A DNA stretch of 64,000 bases from Salinicola halophilus (GCF_003206155.1 NZ_PZJV01000002.1:248001-312000), one strand, 5' to 3'. Counted from the stretch's first letter, positions 8,293 to 17,708 are shown. Translations and numbers: made by a program. Notes: generated by a model from the sequence alone, not told the origin.

Positions 8293-9963
8293 TTAGATGC
8301 TGTCGTCGGCGCGCTGCTTGCGCTTGACGTTGACGCTGGCGAGCGCTGGTTCGCCGTTGCCACCCTGATCGAGCTTGGCAAGCAGGTTCTCCGACTCCCG
8401 CTTGAACGCGGCCAGGGCGTCGCCGCTCAGGCTCTGCGATTCGGGCAGCGGCACGCGCATGGCGTCCACCTGGCGGTCGTTGACCAGGACTTCGTAGTGC
8501 AGATGGGGGCCGGTCACGCGGCCGGTGCTGCCCGACAGCGCAATTTCCTGACCCATCTTCACCCGCTCACCCGGCTTCACCAGCATCTTGCTCAGGTGCA
8601 GGTAACGGGTCTCGTAGCCATTGTCGTGCTGGATGAGGATGTACTTGCCGGCGATGGGGTGGTTGACCACCCGCTCGACGCGCCCGGCCGCCGGTGCGTC
8701 GATCGGCGTGCCGCTGCGCATGGCGAAGTCGGTGCCCTTGTGCGGGCTGATTCGTCCGGTCACCGGATGGTGGCGGCGCAGATTGAATGGCGAGCTGACA
8801 CGGTAGTGTCCTTCGAACGGATAGCGATCGAAGGCCGGGTCGAGGCTGTTGCCGTCCGGCGTATAGAAGTGATCGTCGGCGCTGTTGCGGATCACCGTGA
8901 GATCCATGCGCTGTCCCTGATACTCCGCGGCGAGGATCTTGGAGTCCATCGACTCGCCGTCGATCATGTCGGACTCGACCAGTACCTGGAACTGGTCACC
9001 GACGCGCGCGTCACGACGGAAATCGAGTTTCTTCGAGAGCACCTGAACGAGCTTGGAGACTTCGCTGTTGGAAAGCCCGGTCGACTGTGCCGAAGCGGCG
9101 AACGAGCCGTTGACGGTGCCGCTGAACATGCGCTGCGTGGCTTCGGTGGCGTTGACGATCGGCGAGTAGGCGAAGTGCTCATCGTCGGCGTCGCGCTCGA
9201 TCAGATAGCCGTCACGCGGGTTCTTCATCACCCGCAGCGCCAAGAGTTGACCGCTCTCGTCGAGCTTGTAGTCGAAGCTCTTGCCGACGCGCCAGCGGGT
9301 CAGCACTTTCTTGTCCGGCACCGCGTCGAGGATCTGCACCACCGTCGAGTAGTCGAGCCCGAGGGTCCGCTCGGCGGTGAGCGCGAAGGAGTCGCCACGC
9401 TGGATCGTGTAGCTCTGCCACGAGGGCACGTAATGCTCGCGAGAGGCGATCTCGTCACCGAGCTGGGTGTCGCCGCTCGGGTCGAGCGTGGTATCGAAGG
9501 ACCAGTCCTCGTAGGAGGTGCCGCCGATATCGCTCTCCTGCGCTGCCAGGTCGCGGTGCCGATCGCTTAGGCTCATGGCCAGGGCCACCACGTTGGCGCT
9601 CAGCACCGGCGACACCGAATCGATGGCACCGTTGGCCAGCGCGGTAGGCGCGCGTTCATCGGCGTGCGCGCTCTGAATGACACTCATGTCCAGCACGTCC
9701 AGCGGCTTGAGTTTCGCCAGCGGGATGTCCTCGGAGAGCGCGACGAGCGTGGCATGAGCCGGTGAATCACCCGAATTCGACGCCGAATTGGCGCTCGATT
9801 GGGTAAGCGGTGTCGTCGTTGCCACGGTGGTCGTGGCGATAGGGTTTTCGGCAGTGTCGAAAACCCCAAGTATCTTTTGCGTACCCAGCACGGTGACCAT
9901 GGTGGCGACCGGAAGTATAAGCACCTTGTGCGCGCGGGGTAGCGAATGAAAAATTCGCAACAT
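8293..9963 (-). CDS. mepM: M23 family murein DD-endopeptidase (MepM-like)
   Basis: A 556-aa exported peptidoglycan hydrolase. A hydrophobic N-terminal anchor (~residues 14-31, VLILPVATMVTVLG) is followed by a low-complexity linker and a LysM/OapA-type region (~residues 185-240, WQSYTIQRGDSF). A spacer domain leads to the catalytic M23 domain near the C-terminus, with zinc motifs HKGTDFA (His and Asp) and GPHLHYE. It would cut peptide cross-links to allow cell-wall growth. Length is greater than E. coli MepM (440 aa) mainly because of the linker. The upstream region (9964-10406) is AT-rich. I am sure of the family and moderately sure of the orthology. Confidence 0.9.
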   Translation of the reverse strand: MLRIFHSLPRAHKVLILPVATMVTVLGTQKILGVFDTAENPIATTTVATTTPLTQSSANSASNSGDSPAHATLVALSEDIPLAKLKPLDVLDMSVIQSAHADERAPTALANGAIDSVSPVLSANVVALAMSLSDRHRDLAAQESDIGGTSYEDWSFDTTLDPSGDTQLGDEIASREHYVPSWQSYTIQRGDSFALTAERTLGLDYSTVVQILDAVPDKKVLTRWRVGKSFDYKLDESGQLLALRVMKNPRDGYLIERDADDEHFAYSPIVNATEATQRMFSGTVNGSFAASAQSTGLSNSEVSKLVQVLSKKLDFRRDARVGDQFQVLVESDMIDGESMDSKILAAEYQGQRMDLTVIRNSADDHFYTPDGNSLDPAFDRYPFEGHYRVSSPFNLRRHHPVTGRISPHKGTDFAMRSGTPIDAPAAGRVERVVNHPIAGKYILIQHDNGYETRYLHLSKMLVKPGERVKMGQEIALSGSTGRVTGPHLHYEVLVNDRQVDAMRVPLPESQSLSGDALAAFKRESENLLAKLDQGGNGEPALASVNVKRKQRADDSI

Positions 9964-10406
9964 GGAGGTGAAAGCCCGAAGAAAAATAGATGACAGAACC
10001 CATCAAGGCTCGGGAACCTTACCCTAACGCGGTATTAATTGCCTAGGCTGTATTTATATCCACCCTCAAAAGGCCCGAACCATGCGGGCTGAGCGTGATC
10101 AGGTCAGACAACGCGGTGCTTTGCCGACTAACAAAAGACGTGCACTTTAGCGCCAGATAATTCCGCACATTGCACCAATATGGTTCACGAATTGCTGCCA
10201 CATTATTCTTAACTCTTATCCTCGTAAAAGAGTTGTATCAGTTTAATCTCGCCGAAAATTGGCTGGTTCACGGTCAATGTTATTCTGCGTGACGTTTTGT
10301 CACCCCTGACCAATGGCGCGACGTGGGAGTCGTACGCGACGCCAGGCTAATCTGGCGTTAGGTTGGGCGGGGGCGAAAAGTGGCGATCGATACGAGGAGG
10401 GGCGGC
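9964..10406. promoter_or_regulatory. AT-rich divergent promoter region mepM/LysR
   Basis: About 440 bp without a gene, clearly more AT-rich than the surroundings. On the minus strand a TATAAA-like box lies near 10050 (within ATTTATATCC on +). Two inverted repeats stand out: AACTCTT/AAGAGTT (10211-10217 with 10228-10234) and CGCCAG/CTGGCG (10340-10345 with 10352-10357). Either could be the LysR autoregulatory site, although neither was tested against a known motif. Confidence 0.5.
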
Positions 10407-11324
10407 GTGCCAAAAGTGACCTTACTGCAGTGGCAGATGCTGGCGGCAGTAGCCGATCACGGTGGATTTGCCAAGGCGGCAGAAGTCATCCACAAAAGTC
10501 CTTCGACGCTCAACCACGCGATTCACAAGATCGAGGAGCAGCTCGGCGTGCAGCTTTTCGAGCCGCGCGGGCGTCAGGTCGTGATGACCGAAGCGGGGCA
10601 GATGCTGCTGCGTCGAGCGCGGCAGGTGATCGAGAGCGCCGCCTCGCTCGAAGAGGTTGCCGAACATCTCGCCGGCGGGCTCGAGGCCGAGGTGACGCTC
10701 GCCGTCGATCAGATATTCCCTCGGGATGCGCTGGCGGCGGCGATGCTCGGCTTCTCGCAGCGCTTCCCCTACGTAAGGGTGCAGTTACACGAAACGGTGC
10801 TCAACGGCGCTGTCGAAATGTTGTACGAATCCGTTGCCGATCTGGCGATCTCTGGCATCCCGGCACAGGGGTTTCTGGGCGAGCCGCTCGTCGACGTGCC
10901 TTTCATTGCGGTGGCGCATCCCGATCACGCGCTGCATCGGCTCGACCGCTCTCTCGATCTGCGCGATCTCGAACGGCATCGTCAGATCGTCATTCGCGAC
11001 TCGGCAGTGCGCCACCGCGGTGATCATGGCTGGCTCAAGGCCGAGCAGCGCTGGACGGTCAGTCATCTCTCGACGTCGATCGACATGCTGGAGCGTGGCC
11101 TGGGATTCGCCTGGGTGCCGCAGACCGTCATCCAGCCGGCGCTCGACGCTGGGTCTCTGAAAGCGCTGTCACTGCGGCTCGGCGCCGTACGTCATGCCAC
11201 GCTTCAACTCTACTACCGGGATATCGACAGCGCCGGCCCGGCGGCGCGGGCCCTCGCCGAGGCGCTGATCGAGGCGTCGTCGTCGACTGCCAATAGCCTG
11301 AGCGGTGAGGTCGGCCGGGAATAG
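10407..11324 (+). CDS. LysR family transcriptional regulator
   Basis: The 305-aa product has an N-terminal winged helix-turn-helix (KVTLLQWQMLAAVADHGGFAKA..HKSPSTLNHAIHKIEEQLGVQLFE, ~residues 3-60) and a LysR substrate-binding domain. The start is the GTG at 10407, preceded by a strong GAGGAGGGG; an in-frame GTG at 10380 lacks such a site. The effector and targets are unknown. Its neighbours are a cell-wall peptidase (divergent) and a glutathionyl-hydroquinone reductase (downstream, own gap of ~140 bp). Control of the latter in response to quinone or electrophile stress is possible but unproven. Confidence 0.9.
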   Translation: MPKVTLLQWQMLAAVADHGGFAKAAEVIHKSPSTLNHAIHKIEEQLGVQLFEPRGRQVVMTEAGQMLLRRARQVIESAASLEEVAEHLAGGLEAEVTLAVDQIFPRDALAAAMLGFSQRFPYVRVQLHETVLNGAVEMLYESVADLAISGIPAQGFLGEPLVDVPFIAVAHPDHALHRLDRSLDLRDLERHRQIVIRDSAVRHRGDHGWLKAEQRWTVSHLSTSIDMLERGLGFAWVPQTVIQPALDAGSLKALSLRLGAVRHATLQLYYRDIDSAGPAARALAEALIEASSSTANSLSGEVGRE

Positions 11325-11463
11325 ACAAGCGAAGTGAACGCCGGCCGGCGCGGTTGCCCGATCGGGTTGGGACCGAGGTCGGCGACCGCCTACGCTATAC
11401 ACACGACAAACGGGGAGCGTCGTTCGCGACGCCCTGCCATCAATGAAAGCGAGGAGAAGGCGC

Positions 11464-12468
11464 ATGGGATTGCTGATCAACGGTGAGTGGCGCGATCAGT
11501 GGTACGACACCGAAGGCAATGGCGGCGAATTCGTGCGCGAATCCGCCAAGCTGCGGGACTGGGTGAGCGCCGATGGCAGCAACGGACCCGAAGGGCAGCC
11601 GGGTGTCGAGGCGGCGCCGGATCGCTTCCATCTCTACGTGTCGCTGGCGTGTCCCTGGGCTCATCGTGCGCTGATCGTGCGCAAGCTCAAGGGGCTCGAA
11701 TCGCTCATCGGCGTCTCCCACACCAGCCCCCTCATGCTCGATCAGGGCTGGTCCTATCACGTCGAAGAAGGGTCGAGCGGTGACGATCTCAACGGCGTGG
11801 AGTTTCATCGTGAGCTCTACACCCTGACCGAGCCGACCTATACCGGCCGGGTGACCGTGCCGGCGCTGTGGGACAAGCGCGAGGGCAGGATCGTCAGCAA
11901 TGAATCGGCGGATCTGATCCGCATGTTCGATGCGGCGTTCGACACGCTGACCGGCAACCGGCTGACGCTCTATCCGGACGATCTGCGCGACACCATCGAT
12001 GCGGTCAATGCCGACGTCTACGACAACGTCAACAACGGCGTGTACAAGACGGGTTTCGCCACCGAGCAGGGGGTCTACGAGAAGCACTTCGTGGCGCTGT
12101 TCGATTGCCTCGACCGCCTGGAGTCCCGCCTCGAGACGCAGCGCTATCTGGCGGGCACCTGGCTCACCGAAGCCGACATTCGCCTGTTCACCACGCTCGT
12201 GCGTTTCGACGCCGTCTATCACGGCCACTTCAAGTGCAATCGGCGGCGCATCGCCGACTATCCCAATCTCTCGAACTATCTGCGCGAGCTCTACCAGTGG
12301 CCGGGTATCGGCGAGACGGTGGATTTCGATCACATCAAACGTCACTACTACTATAGCCATCCGACCATCAATCCGACGCGCATCGTACCGCTGGGGCCCG
12401 AGCTCGATCTCGATCGCGAGCACGACCGTGAACGCCTGACCGGCTACGGCATCCGCGAGCGCGATTGA
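11464..12468 (+). CDS. Glutathionyl-hydroquinone reductase (Xi-class GST)
   Basis: A 334-aa Xi-class glutathione transferase homologous to YqjG/ECM4. It removes glutathione from glutathionyl-hydroquinones, using the active-site Cys in the motif SLACPWAHRALIVRK (~residues 56-70). The C-terminal all-helical domain contains the characteristic TWLTEADIRLFTTLVRFDAVYHGHFKCN and the HYYYSHPTINPTRIVPLGP tail. The ATG at 11464 follows GAGGAG; an in-frame ATG at 11443 lies upstream of that site and is less likely. Confidence 0.93.
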   Translation: MGLLINGEWRDQWYDTEGNGGEFVRESAKLRDWVSADGSNGPEGQPGVEAAPDRFHLYVSLACPWAHRALIVRKLKGLESLIGVSHTSPLMLDQGWSYHVEEGSSGDDLNGVEFHRELYTLTEPTYTGRVTVPALWDKREGRIVSNESADLIRMFDAAFDTLTGNRLTLYPDDLRDTIDAVNADVYDNVNNGVYKTGFATEQGVYEKHFVALFDCLDRLESRLETQRYLAGTWLTEADIRLFTTLVRFDAVYHGHFKCNRRRIADYPNLSNYLRELYQWPGIGETVDFDHIKRHYYYSHPTINPTRIVPLGPELDLDREHDRERLTGYGIRERD

Positions 12469-12503
12469 ACGGCGCGAGCGACGCCGGCCTTGTGCGTGAG
12501 CGT

Positions 12504-12953
12504 CTAGGCGTTGCGGCGCAGCCAGCGATCCAGCGCATTGGCGAATTCGCGCCGGTCGACGTCGCCATAGGCCGAAGGGCCGCCGGTCTGCTCGCCGCTG
12601 GCGCGCAGCGTCTCCATGAAGTCGCGCATCTGAATCTGGGCGCGCACGTTATCGGCGCTCAGGCGTTCGCCGCGGGTCGTCATCACATCGGCGCCGCGTT
12701 CGATGACCTCGCCGGCCAGCGGCAGGTCGCCGGTCACGACGAGGTCGCCGGCGTCGACGCTCTCGACGATGGCCTGGTCGGCAGCGTCGAAGCCGTGGGC
12801 AACGGTCCACGACTTCACCCAGGCCGACGGCGGCAAGGGCAGGGCGTGGTTGGCCACCATCCAGGTCAGGGTCTGCGTGCGTTCGGCGGCGCGCAGGATG
12901 ATATCCCGCGCCGCTCGCGGGCAGGCGTCGGCATCGATCCAGAGTGTCGGCAT
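12504..12953 (-). CDS. yaiI: YaiI/YqxD family (UPF0178) protein
   Basis: The 149-aa product begins MPTLWIDADACPRAARDIILRAA, the diagnostic opening of the YaiI/YqxD family, with conserved Asp residues. VTGDLPLAGEVIERG follows in the middle. The fold is PIN-like, so a nuclease activity is plausible, but no function is established. It is convergent with the preceding gene (35-bp gap) and divergent from the DEAD-box helicase. Confidence 0.92.
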   Translation of the reverse strand: MPTLWIDADACPRAARDIILRAAERTQTLTWMVANHALPLPPSAWVKSWTVAHGFDAADQAIVESVDAGDLVVTGDLPLAGEVIERGADVMTTRGERLSADNVRAQIQMRDFMETLRASGEQTGGPSAYGDVDRREFANALDRWLRRNA

Positions 12954-13051
12954 CGGGTGAGTCCAGTCAGCGGGAGAAACGGCCGGTCAGTCTACGCGAT
13001 CGTCCGTCGCCTGACTGGGGTCGGCTCGCGCTGACGTTCTGTCGGCTTTCG

Positions 13052-13085
13052 GTGATCGAACTCGAGCACCGTCGAGTTCGATCAC
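13052..13085. repeat. Perfect 14-bp inverted repeat upstream of helicase
   Basis: GTGATCGAACTCGA (13052-13065) and TCGAGTTCGATCAC (13072-13085) are exact reverse complements around a 6-nt GCACCG spacer. There is no adjoining T-run. It lies ~100 bp from the yaiI start and ~100 bp upstream of the predicted helicase promoter. It could be a regulator binding site or an insulating hairpin. Confidence 0.75.
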
Positions 13086-13157
13086 GCTCGAAGCGGGCGG
13101 GTGGACGCACGGCGTAGGCCGCCGCCGACGGCTCATGTAGGAAATTTACCAACACGG

Positions 13158-13186
13158 TGGAGAATGCCATTCGCCGATGGTATAGT
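13158..13186 (+). promoter_or_regulatory. Candidate promoter for the DEAD-box helicase
   Basis: TGGAGA (13158-13163) and TATAGT (13181-13186) are separated by 17 bp. Transcription would begin near 13193, giving a 5' leader of about 320 nt before the ATG at 13514. Confidence 0.45.
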
Positions 13187-13513
13187 TGCGCCTCCTCGCA
13201 TGTGTTGACCCCGCCATCCTGCCGATATGTCTGCAACCCACGCCATCGACGGGTAAGTCGATGCCAATACCGGACGTATCTCGTTTACGACGCACGGCGC
13301 AAGCCGAATTCTGCGTCCGGATGCAACGATGGAGCGCTTCAACGGTCGTGTTCTCAATGACCGGGCGCGTTCAGGTCGCCACATAAGTCATCGACGCAGC
13401 CTCTTTGGCCCGCGTCAGATGCGATGCCAGGTGCGACCGGCATCCTGCGAACCTAGCGTTTGCGATGCCACGACATTTTCGCCGGTGCCCTGCCGGCTAC
13501 TCCAAGGTGTGAA

Positions 13514-15229
13514 ATGACCTCGACCGACGCGACGCCGAAATTCGGCGATCTGGCGCTATTGCCGGAAGTACTGTCTGCCCTCGATACCCTGGGCTATGAG
13601 ACACCGTCACCTATTCAGACACAGACCATCCCGGCACTGCTCGACGGCCGTGATGTACTCGGCCAGGCGCAGACCGGTACCGGCAAGACCGCCGCTTTCG
13701 CGCTGCCGCTGCTCAGCCGACTCGAACTCGGCCGCCGCGAAACGCAGGTGCTGGTGCTGGCACCGACCCGCGAGCTCGCCCAGCAGGTCGCCGTATCGTT
13801 CTCCAAGTACGGCCAGAACCTCAAGGGCCTGGAAATCGCCACGCTCTGCGGCGGCCAGGAATACCGTGAACAGCTCTCCGCGCTCAAGCGTGGCGCGCAG
13901 GTCGTTGTCGGTACGCCGGGCCGCGTGATCGATCACCTCGATCGCGGCAGCCTCAAGCTCGAAGGCCTCTCCGCGCTGGTGCTCGACGAAGCCGACGAGA
14001 TGCTGCGCATGGGCTTCATCGACGACGTCAAGCGCGTCGTCTCCGAGACGCCGGAAGGCTCTCAGCGCGTGTTCTTCTCGGCCACGCTGCCGAGCGAGAT
14101 CGAGCGCATCGTCAATCGCTATCAGGTCGATCCGGTCAAGGTAGCGATCGAGTCCAAGACCAGCACCGGCGAGAACATCGAACAGCGCGTCGTGCGCGTC
14201 GAAGGCCCGAGCAAGCTCGAAGCCCTCGCTCGTGTGCTCGAAGTCGAGCCGGTCGACGCCGCCATCGTCTTCGTGCGGACCCGTGCCGCCTGCACCACGC
14301 TGGTCGAGCAGCTCACCGCACGCGGCGTCAACGCCGCCGGCCTCTCGGGCGATCTCGACCAGAGCCTGCGTGAGCGCACCGTCACCCGGCTGAAGCGTGG
14401 CAAGGTCGACGTGCTGATCGCCACCGACGTCGCCGCTCGCGGCCTCGACGTGCCGCGTATCACGCACGTGATCAACTACGATCTGCCGCAGGATTCGGAA
14501 GCCTACATTCACCGTATCGGCCGTACCGGTCGTGCGGGTCGTAACGGCACCGCGATCACCTTCGCCGGCGGTCGCGAGACCCGCAAGGTGCGCTGGGTCG
14601 AGCAGGCTACCGGCCAGGCAATGACGGAAATGCCGCTGCCGGACGAGTCGGCGATTCGGGCTCACCGTGACGAGAGCTTCAGCGCTCGTCTGCGGGAAAT
14701 GCTCGACGCCGGCGCCGACCATCAGCGTGCGCTGATCGAGAAGCTGGTCGAAGAGGGGCACGACCCCGTCGATCTGGCCGCCGCACTCGCCACGCTCGCG
14801 CGTGCTGGTGAAGCGCCGATCGGTCGCATCACCGCCGGTCCCGCGCGTCGCGACAACGCCCGTGACGGTGGCCGCGACGGCGGCAACCGCGATCGCGCAC
14901 CGCGTCGTCGCGAAAGCGGCCCGCGTGAAGGCATGACGCGCTATCGCGTCTCCGTCGGCCACAAGGACGGCATCAAGCCGGGTCAGCTGGTCGGGGCGCT
15001 TGCCAACGAAGGCGGCATCGAAGGCGCGCGTATCGGGCGTATCGATATCCGCAACGCCTTCTCCGTGGTCGAGCTGCCGAGCGGTCTGCCCTCCAGCATC
15101 CTGGCGAAAATGTCCCGCGCTCGCGTCGGCGGTCGTACGCTGGAGATCGCCGAGGACCAGGGCGCGCCGGAACGCGCACCGCGTCGTCGTAACGACGGCG
15201 AAGCGCCGGTTCGTCGCTCGCAGGCCTGA
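13514..15229 (+). CDS. deaD: DEAD-box ATP-dependent RNA helicase (DeaD/CsdA-like)
   Basis: A 571-aa RNA helicase acting in ribosome assembly and mRNA remodelling, typically induced by cold. RecA-like domains carry the Q motif (FGDLALLPEVLSALDTLGYETPSPIQTQTIP), Walker A AQTGTGKT, DEADEML, SAT and HRIGRTGRAGR. An Arg/Gly/Asp-rich linker (~residues 445-475) leads to a C-terminal DbpA/CsdA-type RNA-binding domain (TRYRVSVGHKDGIKPGQLVG...). It is slightly shorter than E. coli DeaD (629 aa). The ATG at 13514 is preceded by AAGGTG; the in-frame reading from 13460 is inferior. The long leader recalls the autoregulated leader of E. coli deaD. Confidence 0.95.
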   Translation: MTSTDATPKFGDLALLPEVLSALDTLGYETPSPIQTQTIPALLDGRDVLGQAQTGTGKTAAFALPLLSRLELGRRETQVLVLAPTRELAQQVAVSFSKYGQNLKGLEIATLCGGQEYREQLSALKRGAQVVVGTPGRVIDHLDRGSLKLEGLSALVLDEADEMLRMGFIDDVKRVVSETPEGSQRVFFSATLPSEIERIVNRYQVDPVKVAIESKTSTGENIEQRVVRVEGPSKLEALARVLEVEPVDAAIVFVRTRAACTTLVEQLTARGVNAAGLSGDLDQSLRERTVTRLKRGKVDVLIATDVAARGLDVPRITHVINYDLPQDSEAYIHRIGRTGRAGRNGTAITFAGGRETRKVRWVEQATGQAMTEMPLPDESAIRAHRDESFSARLREMLDAGADHQRALIEKLVEEGHDPVDLAAALATLARAGEAPIGRITAGPARRDNARDGGRDGGNRDRAPRRRESGPREGMTRYRVSVGHKDGIKPGQLVGALANEGGIEGARIGRIDIRNAFSVVELPSGLPSSILAKMSRARVGGRTLEIAEDQGAPERAPRRRNDGEAPVRRSQA

Positions 15230-15251
15230 TCGCTAGCCGATCGCACCAGGC

Positions 15252-15287
15252 AAAACGCCGCCCACCTCAGGTGGGCGGCGTTTTTTT
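15252..15287 (+). terminator. Intrinsic terminator of deaD
   Basis: CGCCGCCCACCT (15256-15267) pairs with AGGTGGGCGGCG (15269-15280) and is followed by seven T residues. The A-run on the left side may also give termination on the minus strand for the converging operon. Confidence 0.92.
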
Positions 15288-15325
15288 GTGCCTGAAATAG
15301 AGTCAGTGGCGAAAGGCCGCGCCGC

Positions 15326-16213
15326 TCAGGTCACCGGCAGACCGTTGTGGCGTCGCAGCTCGCGGATCAGCGCGCTGTGGTCCAGCTCGCCGTCGCCGTG
15401 CTCGAGCAGGTCGGCGAACAATGCATCCGCCCGCTGGCTGACGGGCAGATCGAGCCCCAGCACTGCCGCAGTTTCGAGGGCCGTGCGCGTATCCTTGTGC
15501 TGCCACTTGGCGGGGCCGCCGGGGGCGAAATCGCCCTCGATCATGCGCTGGCCGTGAAGTTGCAGGATCCGCGAATCGGCGAAGCCGCCCAGCAGGGCCT
15601 CGCGCACCCGGGCGGGGTCGGCGCCGCCGCGTTCGGCAAGCAGTAGCGCCTCCGCGACGGTGGCGATGGTGTTGGCGACGATCAGCTGATTGGCGAGCTT
15701 GGCGAGCTGACCGCAGCCGGCGGGGCCGACGTGCGTCGGGCGACCCAGACACTCGAGCAGCCCGCGTCGTCGTTCGAACGCGCCCTCGTCGCCACCCACC
15801 ATGATCGCAAGCGTGGCGTCGATGGCGCCGCGCTCGCCGCCGGAGACCGGCGCATCGAGATAGTCGACACCCCGCGCCGCGGCCGCCGCGGCCTGAGCCT
15901 CGGCGCTGGCGACGGGGATCGAGCTCATCACGACGAGCGTGCTGCCCGGCGCCATCGCCGCGATCAGGCCGTCGCCACCCAGCAGCAGCGAATCGCAGAC
16001 CGGGCCGTCGCTGAGCATGACCAGTACGACGTCGGCCGTGGCGCCCTCCATCGCTTCGGCGAGGGGTGTCACGCCGGCCTCGCGGAGGGCGTCGAGCTTG
16101 GCGGCGGTGCGATTCCAGGCCGCGACCGCATGGCCGGCACCGGCGAGATGGCGGGCGATGGGCGTGCCCATCAGGCCGGTGCCGATGACGGCGATACGCA
16201 GCGGCGTTCTCAT
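15326..16213 (-). CDS. GarR-like NAD(P)-dependent beta-hydroxyacid dehydrogenase
   Basis: A 295-aa member of the 3-hydroxyisobutyrate/tartronate-semialdehyde reductase family. The Rossmann motif IAVIGTGLMGTPIARHLAGAG (~residues 6-26) is followed by the family block DYLDAPVSGGERGA and the catalytic Lys in QLAKLANQL. It reduces or oxidises a small beta-hydroxy acid or semialdehyde. The exact substrate is not determined by sequence. It is the last gene of the fucD-TRAP operon, 52 nt after the FAD oxidoreductase, so it probably acts on a breakdown product of the imported sugar acid. A GGGAG site precedes the ATG. Confidence 0.85.
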   Translation of the reverse strand: MRTPLRIAVIGTGLMGTPIARHLAGAGHAVAAWNRTAAKLDALREAGVTPLAEAMEGATADVVLVMLSDGPVCDSLLLGGDGLIAAMAPGSTLVVMSSIPVASAEAQAAAAAARGVDYLDAPVSGGERGAIDATLAIMVGGDEGAFERRRGLLECLGRPTHVGPAGCGQLAKLANQLIVANTIATVAEALLLAERGGADPARVREALLGGFADSRILQLHGQRMIEGDFAPGGPAKWQHKDTRTALETAAVLGLDLPVSQRADALFADLLEHGDGELDHSALIRELRRHNGLPVT

Positions 16214-16265
16214 GGGGCGCTCCCGTTAACTGGCGTGGCGTTGGGTAGGGCCATCTCCGAGGCGG

Positions 16266-17693
16266 TCACGGCGAGGGCGCCGGCAGAATGCGGCCCGGGG
16301 CCACCAGCCCGCGCGGATCGAGGAGATGTTTCAAGCCGCGCATCAGTTCGAACTCCGGCGCCGACAGGTGCTCGAGAAACGGCGCCTGCTTCAAGCGGCC
16401 GATGCCGTGCTCGGCGCTGATGCTGCCGTCGAAGGTGGCGACGAGATCGAACAGGATCGTCTCGAGCTCGTGGAGCAGGGCGGGCTTGTCCGAGTCCGGC
16501 GTCGCCGGCGGCGGCAGGATGTTGAAGTGCAGGTTGCCGTCACCGATGTGGCCGTAGGCGATCACCGTCGCGTCACGGCAGGCGTCGAGCACGGCTCGAG
16601 TCGCCTGCTCGTGGAACGCCGGCAGCGAGGAGATCGGCAGCGAGATGTCGGTGCGCAGATGCTCGCCGGTGCGCCGCTGACCTTCCAGCATCGCTTCCCG
16701 AATCAGCCAGAGCTGCTGCGCCTGGGTCTCGCTCGCGGCGAGCACACCGTCATCGAGCAGTTCCTGCTCCATGCCGCGCTCGAACAGCGTCTCGATCATC
16801 GTATCCAGGTCAGCGGGTCCGCTGGCGCTGACTTCGAGCAGCACGTAGGTGGGATGGGGCGCGTCCAGCGGGTCGCGCAGGTCCGGTGATGCCTCCATCG
16901 CCAGCTCCAGGCAGCGTCGCGGAATCAGCTCGAACGCGGTGAGCAGATCGCAGCAGCAGCGGCGCGCCAGGGCGTAGAGCTCGAGCACCGCCGCGATGTC
17001 GCGACAGCCCAGCAGTGCCGTGCGCGTCACCTGCGGGCGGGGAAAGAGTTTCAGCACGACGCCGGTGACGATTCCCAGCGTCCCCTCGGCGCCGATGAAC
17101 AGCTGCTTGAGGTCGTAGCCGGTGTTGTTCTTGTGCAGCGCGCGCATGCCGCTGTAGATGCGGCCGTCCGGCAGTACCACCTCGAGCCCCAGCACCAGCT
17201 GGCGCGTCATGCCGTAGCGCAGCACGTTGAGCCCACCGGCGTTGGTGGCAACGTTGCCACCGATCTGGCAGCTCCCCTGGGCGCCGAGCGAGAGCGGCAG
17301 ATAGCACTCGGCGGCCTCGGCCGCCTCCTTGAGGGTCTGCAGTACGCAGCCGGCGTCGGCGCTCAGCGTGAAATTGATGGGATCGAGTTCGCGGATCGAC
17401 GCGAGTCGCTCCAGGCTCACCACCAGCTCCGCAATCTCCTCGTCCGGCATCGCCCCGCAGACGAGGCCGCTGTGCCCGCCCTGGGGCACCAGCGGCACGT
17501 CGTTGCGGTGGCAGTAGCTCACCACCTCGGCGACCTCCGCCGTGGAGGCGGGGCGCACCACCGCCAGCGGCATGCCGCCGACGCGGCCGGTCCAGTCGGT
17601 GCGATAGCGCGCCATCGCCTCGGCATCGGTCACGACACCGCGTTCGCCCAGCAGGCCGTGCAGGTCGGCAATCAGATCGTCTCGGGTCGGCAT
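16266..17693 (-). CDS. FAD-binding D-2-hydroxyacid dehydrogenase (GlcD-like)
   Basis: A 475-aa FAD-linked oxidase of the D-lactate/glycolate/D-2-hydroxyglutarate dehydrogenase family. The PCMH-type FAD-binding domain shows VPLVPQGGHSGLVCGA (~residues 70-85) and CQIGGNVATNAGGLNVLRYG. The C-terminal FAD-oxidase domain ends with SAEHGIGRLKQAPFLE, including the conserved His. It would oxidise a D-2-hydroxy acid and feed electrons to the respiratory chain. It is 15 nt downstream of dctM, inside the TRAP/fucD operon, which suggests a role in the same sugar-acid route (for example lactate or glycolate formed by cleavage). Confidence 0.87.
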   Translation of the reverse strand: MPTRDDLIADLHGLLGERGVVTDAEAMARYRTDWTGRVGGMPLAVVRPASTAEVAEVVSYCHRNDVPLVPQGGHSGLVCGAMPDEEIAELVVSLERLASIRELDPINFTLSADAGCVLQTLKEAAEAAECYLPLSLGAQGSCQIGGNVATNAGGLNVLRYGMTRQLVLGLEVVLPDGRIYSGMRALHKNNTGYDLKQLFIGAEGTLGIVTGVVLKLFPRPQVTRTALLGCRDIAAVLELYALARRCCCDLLTAFELIPRRCLELAMEASPDLRDPLDAPHPTYVLLEVSASGPADLDTMIETLFERGMEQELLDDGVLAASETQAQQLWLIREAMLEGQRRTGEHLRTDISLPISSLPAFHEQATRAVLDACRDATVIAYGHIGDGNLHFNILPPPATPDSDKPALLHELETILFDLVATFDGSISAEHGIGRLKQAPFLEHLSAPEFELMRGLKHLLDPRGLVAPGRILPAPSP

Positions 17694-17708
17694 GGATTCA
17701 CTCCTCGC

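Larger units (their letters stand above)
12954..13513. promoter_or_regulatory. 560-bp divergent region with hairpin and long helicase leader
   Basis: No gene is supported here. It contains a perfect 14-bp inverted repeat (13052-13085), a candidate promoter at 13158-13186 reading toward the helicase, and a ~320-nt transcribed leader upstream of the helicase start. Small reading frames within the leader lack ribosome binding sites. Confidence 0.6.

Noticed and set aside
8073-8381. Possible small gene on the minus strand between phoH and mepM
   Set aside because: It runs through the mepM terminator and into the end of mepM, is Ser/Arg-rich with no domain, and lacks a ribosome binding site.
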